From Zygnema cylindricum (taxonomy: Eukaryota; Streptophyta; Zygnematophyceae; Zygnematales; Zygnemataceae): DNA of 64,000 nucleotides. The stretch lies in contig JBBHKE010000200.1 in the NCBI GenBank assembly GCA_037447655.1, positions 62,001 to 126,000 on the forward strand, given 5' to 3'. Positions 1 through 9,894 of the stretch are shown here, one piece after another. The notes below the pieces were generated by a model, which had not been told where the DNA came from, made no database searches, and saw only the letters and a list, made by a program, of their open reading frames with translations. Positions within the stretch are counted from its first letter, which is position 1, and every line of letters begins with the position of its first letter. A program made the translations under genes and the position numbers.

Positions 1-373
1 ACATATTTGAGTTAAGGTTCTTTTTTTGGTCATAAATTCCACCGTTGTTGAATGTTTCAATGAAGGTTCGAACTATAGTTGGATACCTTATGGACGTTTT
101 ATTTTTAGGCTTGGGTTCTGTCAGTCTGCGTTCCACCCCCTTACTGGGCACAAGCGTTTGAGAAAATTCATTCTGGTGTATGAAGAAGATGTTCAGGGAT
201 TCAAGAACATTCTGATATCAAATTTGTAAGAAAGTTGCAAAAAAGTTATGCAAAAGTGGTCAGCAGTTGCCATTTCCTTAGAAAACACTGTGTATATATA
301 TAAGAGATACGTCTGTAAAAAACTTGTACGCAGAGAAATTTGTATCCGCAAAATGTGTATTATATGTGTATGA

Positions 374-375
<2 letters not shown>

Positions 376-417
<42 letters not shown>

Positions 418-452
418 ACACACACAAACACACACACACACGCACACCCACA
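376..452. repeat. (AT)n-(CA)n compound microsatellite
   Basis: About 38 bases of pure alternating AT are followed by an interrupted CA tract. Open frames on both strands across it encode only Ile-Tyr or Val-Cys runs and are artefacts. Confidence 0.95.
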
Positions 453-1465
453 TACATATAAAAATAAGTGTATATATATTTTTGTGGATGTGTTCAATAA
501 TATTCTTTATACTTTATCCTCCGAGTACTGCAGAGTCAGTTGTACTCACAATCAGAGTAAAAAGAGCTTATTTATTTGTAAAGCAAAAAATCATTCAGAC
601 AAGAACTTCGAACATGGTTTTCAAATTTTAGCTTTTTTATTCGATGTTCTTTCTAGTCGTACTTAAAAGGTCATAAAAGTTTTTAATTTTCTAACAATGA
701 CTCTCAAGCCGATTTCTTTTATAGACCTGTGGAAAAAAAATAAGTTTGATCAAGTCATAGAGTGGTCAGTCTAGTTGAAGCAATGTTGAGAAAACTACAG
801 TACTGTTGAGTTTTTCTTTTCATTTTTTTTTCTTTTCTTAAGTTTTTATTTTTCACGAGTGTAAGTATGTTTAACATGAATGATTAACATTTGTTCTAGT
901 TCTTTTTTGTGTTTCATCAATGGTCATGCTTTTCACATATTATTCCAATTTTGTAGTCAAAGACTAATCTCGTTATGCTGTTTTTTTTATTGTTGAGCTA
1001 AAATGTAGCGTCAAATGTTTTTTCAATGTGTGAACTTAAGCAAGTTGTTTAGGTGAGAAATAAGCAAAATATGCATCAGCAGTTTTCCGTCAATAAAAAA
1101 AGGTGGTTGTGATCCAAAAGGCGGATACAATATATATTTGGGAAAGCCAGACGTAATCGATTGGAAAAATATGTGTATGAGAGGGTGGGAGGGAGTGAGA
1201 GAAGAAAAGAGGGAGAAGTGGAGAAGCGGGAATAAAGTTAATGGATACAATATATAGCATTTTTTTTTGTTTTTGCTTGTTTTTTTAATCAAATGTGAGA
1301 AAAAACGAATGATTTTCGTCATTCTTTTTGGAGCATCTTTTTGACTTTATAACAACCAAAACCTTTTTTTAAAGAGGAACTCTTTTAATCACTCACTCCT
1401 CTCCAACTTTTTCCTTCTTATTCCACTCTTTCATCAAGGTGATGTTTTTAGGTCGCCCTCCCCAT

Positions 1466-1496
1466 CTCCCTCCCTCCCTCCCTCCCTCCCTCCCTC
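1466..1496. repeat. (TCCC)n microsatellite
   Basis: About eight uninterrupted TCCC units, about 100 bp upstream of the first supported exon of the unrecognised gene. Such pyrimidine tracts are common in plant 5' leaders and introns. Confidence 0.9.
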
Positions 1497-1591
1497 GCAC
1501 TCTCTTCTCTTCCCCCACCTCTTGAATTTCAACGTCTCCATGGTATGTTTTTCTTCAGGACCACTTTCAATTATTCCCCACCAATATTAGT

Positions 1592-4375
1592 GAGGACATT
1601 CTTCCAAAGGGACATTACTAGCTTCGGTGGCTCAAAATCTTGGTCCCTCTTTAGTTGATCGAGCTTTTGGAGGAAAGGACGATTTAGATTGGATAGATTT
1701 TCTAAAAGGAACTATTATTTGTTGTAAAGAAACTTCCAGAGCTTGTCGGTTGAATTTGCTTATATCGGTTTTTGCGAAGTTTCCAGATCGAGAAAAGACA
1801 AAACAAAATTCGACCGAGAAAAAGGTTTTTGACGAGGGAGAGAGAGGAGGAGAGGGTGAGGGAAAGGGAGAGGGAGAAAAGAGGCAGTGGAGAAACACGA
1901 AGGAAGGGGAGGAAAGAGGAATACTAATAGAGGAGGATATCCGGTCAAACTCTAATTTAGAAGAAGGCTGGTTTGATACTCAAAGTTTGGAAAATTTATT
2001 TTTAATTTGCTGGCTCCTTTTTTGTCATGTGAAAAGTGGAGGAAAAAAATCGGAATCTATGAGTGGTTCTTTGAGATTAATAGATGTGGATCCGATAATA
2101 GAAGGGATTAGAGAAGAAATGGAAAAAAATGACCCTAAAAAGGGTCAAAAGGGGTATGGAAAAGAGGACGGAAGCAACGAAGAAGAGCTGAAAATGCCGG
2201 CCAACAAGATCGCTTCCTGGATTCTTTTGTACCTTCCCGGATTATGCGATTGTTTATCGGATTTTGTGAATTTGAAATTAATTGAAGAAGCTCCTGATGA
2301 ACAAGCGGCAAGTTTGGAGGTGAGAGAGACACTTTTTTTTTTTTTTGAAGGGTTTGAAAATGGGCGAGATTCTCAAGGTTTGAAAGGTTTTAAGCCAAGG
2401 TAAAGGAGGAATATTTGGGTTTTGGTGCAGGTGTTTTTTTTGTTTTTTCTGAGCGTTGGATTTCCTCCTTTTTTTTTTTTTCGAGTGTCGGTTTGATTCG
2501 AATATCCTTGCCGATGTTTTAGAATACTTGTCAATTACATCTTAGAAAACGTAAGCCTTTTTTTTTCCTGTCCTTTTCGTGCTTTTTTTAAAATTCTTGT
2601 TTTAATTTTTTTGCAGATAATTCTGCGAAAACGTTTGCCCCAGTTAACTTTATTAAACCTTTCACTCCCTCTGCCTCTCCCTCTCCCAGGAAAGATCCCG
2701 CAGTCGTAGTCACAGTTCCTCCCCGAAGGCCGACAAAAGGGGTCGTCAGTTTCCGAAGAAGAAGCGAAAGCTTTAGAAGAAGCCGAAGAAGGGAAGGAAT
2801 CCATGGCCGCCTCTCCGGGCCTTCTCTCCACATGCTCATCCTTTCTTCTCGGTCTCTCTCAAAGGGGAGCCATGGTTGCCACACTTTTGGGGATTAGTTG
2901 CAAGCTGGATGGTTGGAGGAAATATCATCCCCAGTTGCTTTACAGGTAAGGAAGAGGAGGAGGAGGAGGAGGAGACGAGGGAGAAGGAGAGGGAGAGGGA
3001 GAGGGAAGGAGCTTTTAGAGAATTTTTCCGGGAACTTTCGATGATTACAGAAGAATTCTTTGGTTAGAAGCTGTGAGGTTCTGCAAGGACGTTGTTATAA
3101 GCTTGAAATTGTTATTTGCACACCATTTCAGGTAGAGCAAAGTGGAACCTGTATGTATTTGAATAAAGTTAAGTACACTTAGTCGCTGATATTATTGTCA
3201 AAATAACAGAAGGTCGCTGAGCCGCGGACCACAAAATAGTGATATGAACATCTATGTTTATTTTTTAAAAGCTAATGCTTGAAACGGTTGCAAGCAACCA
3301 CATCCTTCGGAGCTCAATTAGAATTAATAACATCAAGAATTATTTCTTTACTCAAATATCGACAAGGGAGGTATCCACGTCAGCCATAGAAAGTCTCATA
3401 GAAGGATTGGATGACGGACTAAGAAAAAATTATATGGCTAACTGTTTTATTACGGACTCCGTTTCGAAAAAAATATTGAAAGAGAGTGAGAAGACTTTGG
3501 AGGAGCTCGTTTGGCAGGCTGTAAGGTATTTTAAATACTGTAGATAGTGTGGTTTTGAATGTAAACCATATACCAGCGTGGTTTTTGAAGCCAGGAAAAC
3601 AAGGGCGAGTGTAACATGACCTGATCTGAGAATTGCACTCTTTTTGGAATAAGCTCTGTGTTGCTCTCCTATAATTTGTACTATACCTTTTTCTTCCATG
3701 TAAACTCTTTGTAGGTACACTAATTGTTCATTTTGCTAAACAATTCGTTTTACTTTCTTCGTTTTTTTTTTTTCTTGTTCAGCTCGCTCTTTCTGGCGAC
3801 CCAAGAGCCGGGAGGCAACTGACAGTTTTTGAAGCTGCCCGACTTTCTGGTCTCAGAAAACTTTTCACACTCAAGCTCATGCACCAGGTGAATAGCCCAA
3901 ATGTTTCTTTAAAAGGACCTTTTTTTTTAACCTTATTGTCAACTGACTGTAACCTTCTTCGTTCTTGCCATTGCTTTTTTTTTTCCTTCACTCTCTCTCT
4001 CTCATCCTTCACCCTTTCATGTTTTCTGTTACACAGTACGAACTCAATTTCTTTGCAACACTCAGTATCATTCTGATAGTAATGCAGTATCAAAATACTA
4101 TGAAGGGTGTCCACAACTTCAATTTTGAATTATTTTTCTCTCTTTTGTTTTTTGATTTTTTTTATGAATGGGATTTAATGAAGAACCGGTTGACTCGAGA
4201 TAGAGATTTGTATTTAGTATTATGGAAAATAGTGGATAATCCTACTTTCATGGACTATCAGACTTTTTATAATGGAAATTCAGGAAAGGAGGATAACAGG
4301 AGAGATCCCTTAGTCGAAATGAGTTTTTATGGCTTCTTTTTAAATGAGGACATTACAAATAAAATATTTTTTTAG
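1592..4375 (+). CDS. unrecognised five-exon protein-coding gene
   Basis: Five exons join in frame across GT-AG borders: about 1592-2319, 2716-2945, 3367-3520, 3783-3887 and 4037-4375 (stop TAG). Phases agree at every junction (0, 2, 0, 0), which is hard to get by chance. The predicted protein is about 510 residues and the true N-terminus may lie upstream. Exon 1 holds a charged Glu/Gly/Lys-rich stretch (about residues 70-110) and a Trp/Leu-rich segment containing SWILLYLPGLCDCL. Exon 2 has a Glu/Ala-rich helix-like stretch, then LLGLSQRGAMVATLLGISC. Exon 4 reads LALSGDPRAGRQLTVFEAARL. The amphipathic helical composition suggests a helical-repeat or scaffold protein, but I do not recognise the family. 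The last exon is less plant-like and may be read through an intron, so the 3' end is uncertain. Confidence 0.55.
2951..3008 (+). repeat. GAG/GGAGAG purine repeat
   Basis: A run of GAG triplets followed by GGGAGA units just inside intron 2 of the unrecognised gene. The open frame over it encodes a Glu/Arg run and is not coding. Confidence 0.85.
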
Positions 4376-4682
4376 AGTACTTGTTTCTTTTTTGCTAAGG
4401 CTTGCAGTCTTAATGTTTCCTCGAGTGGTATTTTTTACGACAATCTTTTTTTATTATAATTGTTTCTGTAAATTAATCAAGTTCTGGTGTTTGTTTTGTT
4501 TTCAGAAAAACGTGGGATGTTTTATTCTTTCGAGGATAAAGAGGAACCTTCCCGGGATACAAATTACTGTACAGGATAAGGCATAAAAGTCAAAAGCAGA
4601 TGTTATTGTTGTTGAATTGTAGACCTATGGAATAACCTCATTCGAAGTTTATAAACAACAATATCTGTTGCTATGGGCATAT

Positions 4683-4728
4683 TCATGTTTATTTATGTTT
4701 ATTCCATGTTTATTCATGTTTATTCCAT
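4683..4728 (+). repeat. short tandem repeat, CATGTTTATT-type
   Basis: Roughly two copies of a 21-22 bp unit built from CATGTTTATT and TATTC. The small open frame over it merely repeats the same peptide. Confidence 0.7.
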
Positions 4729-6498
4729 GTTCGCATTTTGTTAATCTGAACAAAGGGCTTTATAGCCAAGTAATCGAAAATACCTTCATGACTATCTTTA
4801 TGATTACCTTTAAAAGAAAGTTTCTCAAATCAGAGACCTTTCCCGTTGGATGCCAGACGAATTTTGAAACCGGAATTTGCAAGCCCGAAAGTGTTAAATA
4901 CTGTGTTTCTACGCATCGGTGTTTTGTAAAATACAACAACAACATTCATAAGGCGCTGGTTGCCAACGGTCATCGACAAATCATTTTATGGGTTGTATTC
5001 ACATTGTCTTTTAGAACCGAAACATTGTTGAGTACATTGTGAATCCGTTTCGGCGTTAATGGCCCACATTTGGTGTCTGTTTGTCTGGTTCTTGACCACA
5101 AATATACCGTTGACAACACAAATTATATTTTTCTTAACACTAGTTCTTTAAACTCAAGAGGTAATTCGAGCAATGCTACACAGTACCAAGCATAGTATTG
5201 AACTTTACGAAGACGCAATTTTAATGGCAAATTATGATTGCAAAACGGAGGTTACCTTTGGAGTCGAGTAATTGAACACGGGAAGAATTACGGAGTGGAA
5301 AATTTAGTCAATCCATCATTTAGAGATTTGGGGTTGCGGAGCAATCGTGTACATTGAGAATCGAATTTTAACAGGTTATTTTATTTAGCCAATCAAATTT
5401 AATCAGCAAAATTTAGCCAGGGATTAAAAAAAAAGCTTTCGTCGACTACAGATAGCCCTTTTATCCGGAAAAGAAAGTGCGCCTCACCGTGCGAGTGCAA
5501 AAACATGAGAGACTTTCCTTCACCTCGAAGGGAGAGTCCATGAGTTATTGGAGAGCAAGAGACCACGGAACGGCTTTGTGGGAGGATTCCACTCTTAGGG
5601 AGAACAGCCTGGAGAGGGTCACTATTAAATTGCCTCTTGTTTATGCATTTTTATTTTTAGGGTGGAGCTTTTAGCTTTTACAAGATAGCGTTAACACACC
5701 GAAGGATTATTAAAAAGTTGAATCTTAGAGTAAGGGAACAGAGAGTACATGAATTAGGGAGTCAGTGAAGTAATGTCTCTTAGAGTAGAAATTAGGCCAT
5801 GTTTAAAAAAAAATAAAAATTTGGACACATCTGTGACTAAGTCGCAAAAATTGATTCTATATTCCATTAACTACCAGTCTTGGGAGGGAAAAGTGATGAG
5901 ATAAGGGTAAGGTTTCCAAAATATTCGATGTAAGTTGTGGCATTCTATATGTTTTTTTATATTTATAGATTTGTATCCTTCAAAAGGCAAGAAAATATAA
6001 TTGTAGGATTTGTATTGTAAGGTGTAGTAACAAGAAAAGAGAAAACCAGTAGGATCAGTGTTTCTCCGGATTCAAAATTCCCAAGTATTTAAAAAAAAGG
6101 GCCCAGCCAATATGGAAAGTATACCTACATAGACTACAGTATAACTCACATTTGGCGTGAAAGAAGGGAAATGTTTTTAAAACTCATGTTTTTTTTTCAT
6201 AAACCCTGAAAGGAGGTAGGGATAATCGTTGTCTATGAACAAAGAAGGCTTGAGTAGGTTATGGAGGGGGGGAATTTAATAATAGAATCGATAACACCAC
6301 AAAAAAAAACCAATTTTGCCGTTTTCAGTTCTCAGTTTGCAGATTTTTTATCTAAAAATATAAACTATTATATAATATAAATTATTTTTGTCTAAGTAAT
6401 ATAGTAATATGTTACAATATAATACAGTAATATGTTAGATAGAGTAATGTATACTAATACATAATAATATAGAAATATACATACACATAGAATATATA

Positions 6499-6513
6499 CA
6501 TATATATATATAA

Positions 6514-6572
<59 letters not shown>
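6499..6572. repeat. (AT)n microsatellite
   Basis: A nearly uninterrupted AT run of more than 70 bases with one short TAAATAAATA interruption. It sits in a longer AT-rich stretch from about 6360. Confidence 0.95.
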
Positions 6573-6577
<5 letters not shown>

Positions 6578-6774
6578 TACACTATTTCTGCCTCACTATT
6601 TTGTTTCTGCCAAACTATTTTTCTGTCTCACTATTTTTAAGTCACACTATTATTAGTTTGCAGTTTTCAGTTTTCAGTTTTGCAGTTTTCTGTTTCCAAA
6701 TAAACAAATAAAAACAACACAAATCCTGACACAAAAACTTCTAAAAATCCTAAATACATAACACAACTATTGGT

Positions 6775-7255
6775 ATAGAGTTCAAAACTGGACTTGTCTT
6801 TCAGTTTGGGAGGCAGAATCTGGAGATTTTTCGAGTTTTAAACCCTAAATCCAGAGTTAAAAACTGAAGTTCTTTCCATTTTTGAATCCGGAAACTGAAA
6901 TTATTTGCAGTTTCATATTAAAAATCAGTTTCCTTCATAAACAAAGTTATAAACTGGAGTTAGTTTCTACAGTTTTGAACCCTAAAACTAGAGTTATTTC
7001 CAGTTAAGAGTTGTTAACTATCAGTTTTTTTCCATTTTTTACCTCTCTATCCGGACTTAAAAATTAGGGTTACTTTTCAGTTTTGGATACAAAAACTACA
7101 GATTCTGAGTTCTAAACCCTAAAATTGGAGCTCTATCCAGGTACATCTGCATCTAGAGTTCACAATTGTACTTTTTCTTCAGCGTTGGATATGGAAACTG
7201 GATATTTTCCAGTTTTGCCTCTTGGATCCAGAGTTCAAAACTGGAAATTTTAAAA
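6775..7255. repeat. degenerate array of CCAGAGTTCAAAACTGGA-like units
   Basis: A motif of the form GAGTT(C/A)AAAACTGGA followed by a T-rich spacer ending in CAG recurs about eight times at irregular spacing (roughly 40-70 bases). Several units also contain AACCCTAAA. No TE ends or coding frame explain it. Confidence 0.55.
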
Positions 7256-7784
7256 ATACACACAGAACTCCTCACATAACATATTTAAAAACATATTTCA
7301 TAAAAAAAAAAAAAAATCATACCGAGAAGGAAGAGCTGTACTTTAGCGAGGGAGGAGAGAAGAACGAGGGGGCGGAAGGGAAGAAGGGGACGTATTAAGA
7401 AGTTTGAAAAACTGCAGGTTTGTTTTCGCGCCTATGTTTGATGACGTCGAAGCGTGTGACGTGTGACGTGACACCTTCAATCGGAGTTACGTGCCCAAAT
7501 TTTGGTGTGAACGAGACCCGTTTTCCGATGAGTTTTCGGAAAATCATCGGAATGGGCAAAAAGTTACAAATGCTCCGGTGGGAACCAGCTATCATTCCTG
7601 GTCTTCCCACTTCGCCCTTTTTCTGCCTCATTTCTCCTTTCTTGGGTGCACGTGTACCCAAAGATGATGGGTGACAATTACAAACACATTTTGGTTCAAA
7701 AATATCGCGATTTGAAAATCAATTCTTTGAGCATATTCACTGAAGATTTCGTCCAATATCAAAAAGCGTGAAAATGGAAAAAAC

Positions 7785-9030
7785 CATAGTTCAAAAGTAG
7801 GTGAAAGTAGGCCCATACAATATGCCTATTGTATGCAAAACATACAATATGCCCTTAAGACCCATATTGTATTGGTCGAAAAATGAAAAAAAATAGTTAC
7901 AGGGTTGAGTTGCACATCGATCGATAGAGAATTAAACGTCATGTCTAAATTTTGAAAAAAAATCGGACAAAAAAAAAAAATTCTGTGAGTTTTGAGGTAA
8001 AACTTTTTTAAACCGTCAGATTCAGACGATCGGACGATCGCTGATCAAAGTAGCGATCTAAGAAGATCACATGAAAAGCCCATAACACAACTTACGAAAG
8101 GACTATCTGTCATATTAGCGTCTGCAAATTTGAACGTCCGCGTGTTTTAGGGCGTGTCCCCATGTGTTCAAGTAAGGGTTTTTTTCCGTCGTTTACACAG
8201 AAAATGGGACTTCCTACTTGAAAATATTACGCCGTACGAAAAATGGGCAAAAACTCAAACACATTTTGCGTCATCTTGGAACTTTAAAGGTACGGCGATT
8301 TGGCAGTATTATCATCGCGACCCACTTCCAGCTCATCTTCACACTTGCAATGAAATCAAATCGCGATCTGCTTTTAATCAAAATACTACCCTATTGACGA
8401 ATAGAAATCTTGGGTTGCACGCGTCAAAAGTTTTCATTTGTTTTTTTGCAGTTGGGAGAATACACGAAAAAAAAATTGTTTGTCCGTTTGCTTATGTTGT
8501 CCACTTGTAGGCGTCTACAAATGTCATTTTGTAGACGTAGGCGATTGCTTATGTCGTTCACGTGTGGGCGTCAACAAATGACAGTTGGCGTCGACGATTG
8601 TCCCAGTATGTCAAGAGCTCTTTGCGGCGTATAAATGTCCGCAGTTTGTTCCGAGACCATTGGCGTCTACAAATGTCGGCAGTTTGGGTTTCGCAAGTAT
8701 TGGCGACGTGTACTGCTGCCACATATTCAAAATAACGAACGCGCAAGTAACGATTCACATAGGCACACTTTGAAAAGTACACCGTAAAATCAGCGCTAAA
8801 TTCCAAAATAACGTTTCAAAATATCGGTTACATGGGGACACGCCCTTAGTTCGCTAAAAAAAATCGTCCGTCGGCGTGCGCTGAACTATGATCATACGTC
8901 AGATTCGTACGCTCGTACAAGAGTGTCCACAGCACACACCCATACAGTATGCCTACTCTACGCGAGTTTAGTGCCAAGTTTTGTGCGCCTACCAAAGGCC
9001 TACCATAAAAACGCCTACTTTTGAACTATG
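7785..9030 (+). mobile_element. hAT-like non-autonomous DNA transposon (host of a nested element)
   Basis: Perfect 17-bp terminal inverted repeats CATAGTTCAAAAGTAGG lie at both ends, flanked by the identical 8-bp duplication GAAAAAAC (7777-7784 and 9031-9038). An 8-bp duplication fits hAT-type transposition. A second, inverted copy of the family lies at 20461-20918. The element is interrupted by a Harbinger-like element at 8150-8845; without it the hAT-like element is about 550 bp and has no transposase. Confidence 0.85.
8150..8845 (+). mobile_element. Harbinger/Tourist-like MITE nested in the hAT-like element
   Basis: The termini are inverted repeats starting GGGCGTGTCCCCATGT, flanked on both sides by TTA (8147-8149 and 8846-8848). 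The 3-bp TTA duplication and GGG-starting termini fit the PIF/Harbinger superfamily. No transposase is encoded. Subterminal sequence (AAGTAAGGGTTTTTT) is shared with the element at 9114-9891. Confidence 0.85.
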
Positions 9031-9113
9031 GAAAAAACGGATTCAGGAAACTATGGCGGAAAATTTATGATATTTTGCAACATCCATGTAGCTTCCTTCA
9101 CTTCGTTTTGTTA

Positions 9114-9891
9114 GGGTGTGTCCCCATGTACTTGTAACTTAGCGAAATTACTTTGTATTTTAGCGCGGATCCGCCGGACCCGGTTTTCAAGTGTCCCTAT
9201 GTCTGTAAGGACGAAATCGTAACTTACGCTTGTGACGATTGTATACGTCGACAATACCTGTGACGGTTGTCAACGTCGACAATCTGTGGTCGCACGATAT
9301 TTTTTGTACCTGCGTGTGACGTCGCATGTCTTACCGTGACATTGTAGACGTACCGCCTTCCAGCCTGTGCAATTTCACGGTCGAAGATGAGGCGCTTTGC
9401 CTTCGCGTCTCCTGTCCGGTCGACGTGAAATGGCATCGGAATTTGAAGACCCCTGCAAAAAAAAAATCCGTACTAGACGAAAACGGACAAATCCAAACAA
9501 ATTGTGTACCTATTTTGTCGTATTAGAACGGAAACGGACAAAACATAGCGAACTATGTACTTTTCTTTGTCCTTGGAAATCGTAGGATTTTTGTCGAAAT
9601 TTACGGCACGCGCGAAAATATGTTCCTATTTGTCAACCGAAAAAACCTAATTTTAAATCACATCGCGCATGTGTTTTAAAGATAAGGTTGAAGATGACGT
9701 TTTTTGTCGTCGCAGTGGGTCGAAAAGCACAAGACGACAACTTTTCGTACATCCTAAGTTCAGGGATGACGCAAATTGTACTCTACAAATTTGTGATTCC
9801 TTCGTACGGTTGCAACTTAGGCAGTACGGCGCTAAGTTTTACGGCAAAACGACAGGAAAAAACCCTTACTTATGCACATGGGGACACACCC
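9114..9891 (+). mobile_element. Harbinger/Tourist-like MITE
   Basis: Terminal inverted repeats GGGTGTGTCCCCATGT are flanked by TTA at 9111-9113 and 9892-9894. The left 480 bp or so is repeated in inverted orientation at about 20150-21098. A short open frame at 9326-9526 is also present in that copy, but it resembles no transposase. Confidence 0.85.
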
Positions 9892-9894
9892 TTA

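Larger units (their letters stand above)
1..1591. other. AT-rich intergenic DNA
   Basis: No gene is recognised here. Open frames are short and lie over simple repeats or low-complexity T-rich DNA. It holds an AT/CA microsatellite near 376-452 and a TCCC microsatellite near 1466-1496, and leads into the first exon of the unrecognised plus-strand gene. 5' exons or a promoter of that gene may lie here but cannot be picked out by eye. Confidence 0.6.
4376..7784. other. AT-rich intergenic DNA
   Basis: Beyond the 3' end of the unrecognised gene I see no coding signal. Open frames are short and have no recognisable domain. The region holds a short tandem of CATGTTTATT-type units (about 4683-4728), a long AT microsatellite (6499-6572), a degenerate repeat array (about 6775-7255) and a poly-A run near 7302. 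Confidence 0.55.

Noticed and set aside
193-666. Two overlapping open frames of about 90-110 codons
   Set aside because: They are created by the AT/CA microsatellite (Ile-Tyr and Val-Cys runs).
6775-7255. CRISPR-like array of repeats
   Set aside because: Units are degenerate, spacing is irregular, there are no cas genes, and the DNA is eukaryotic.
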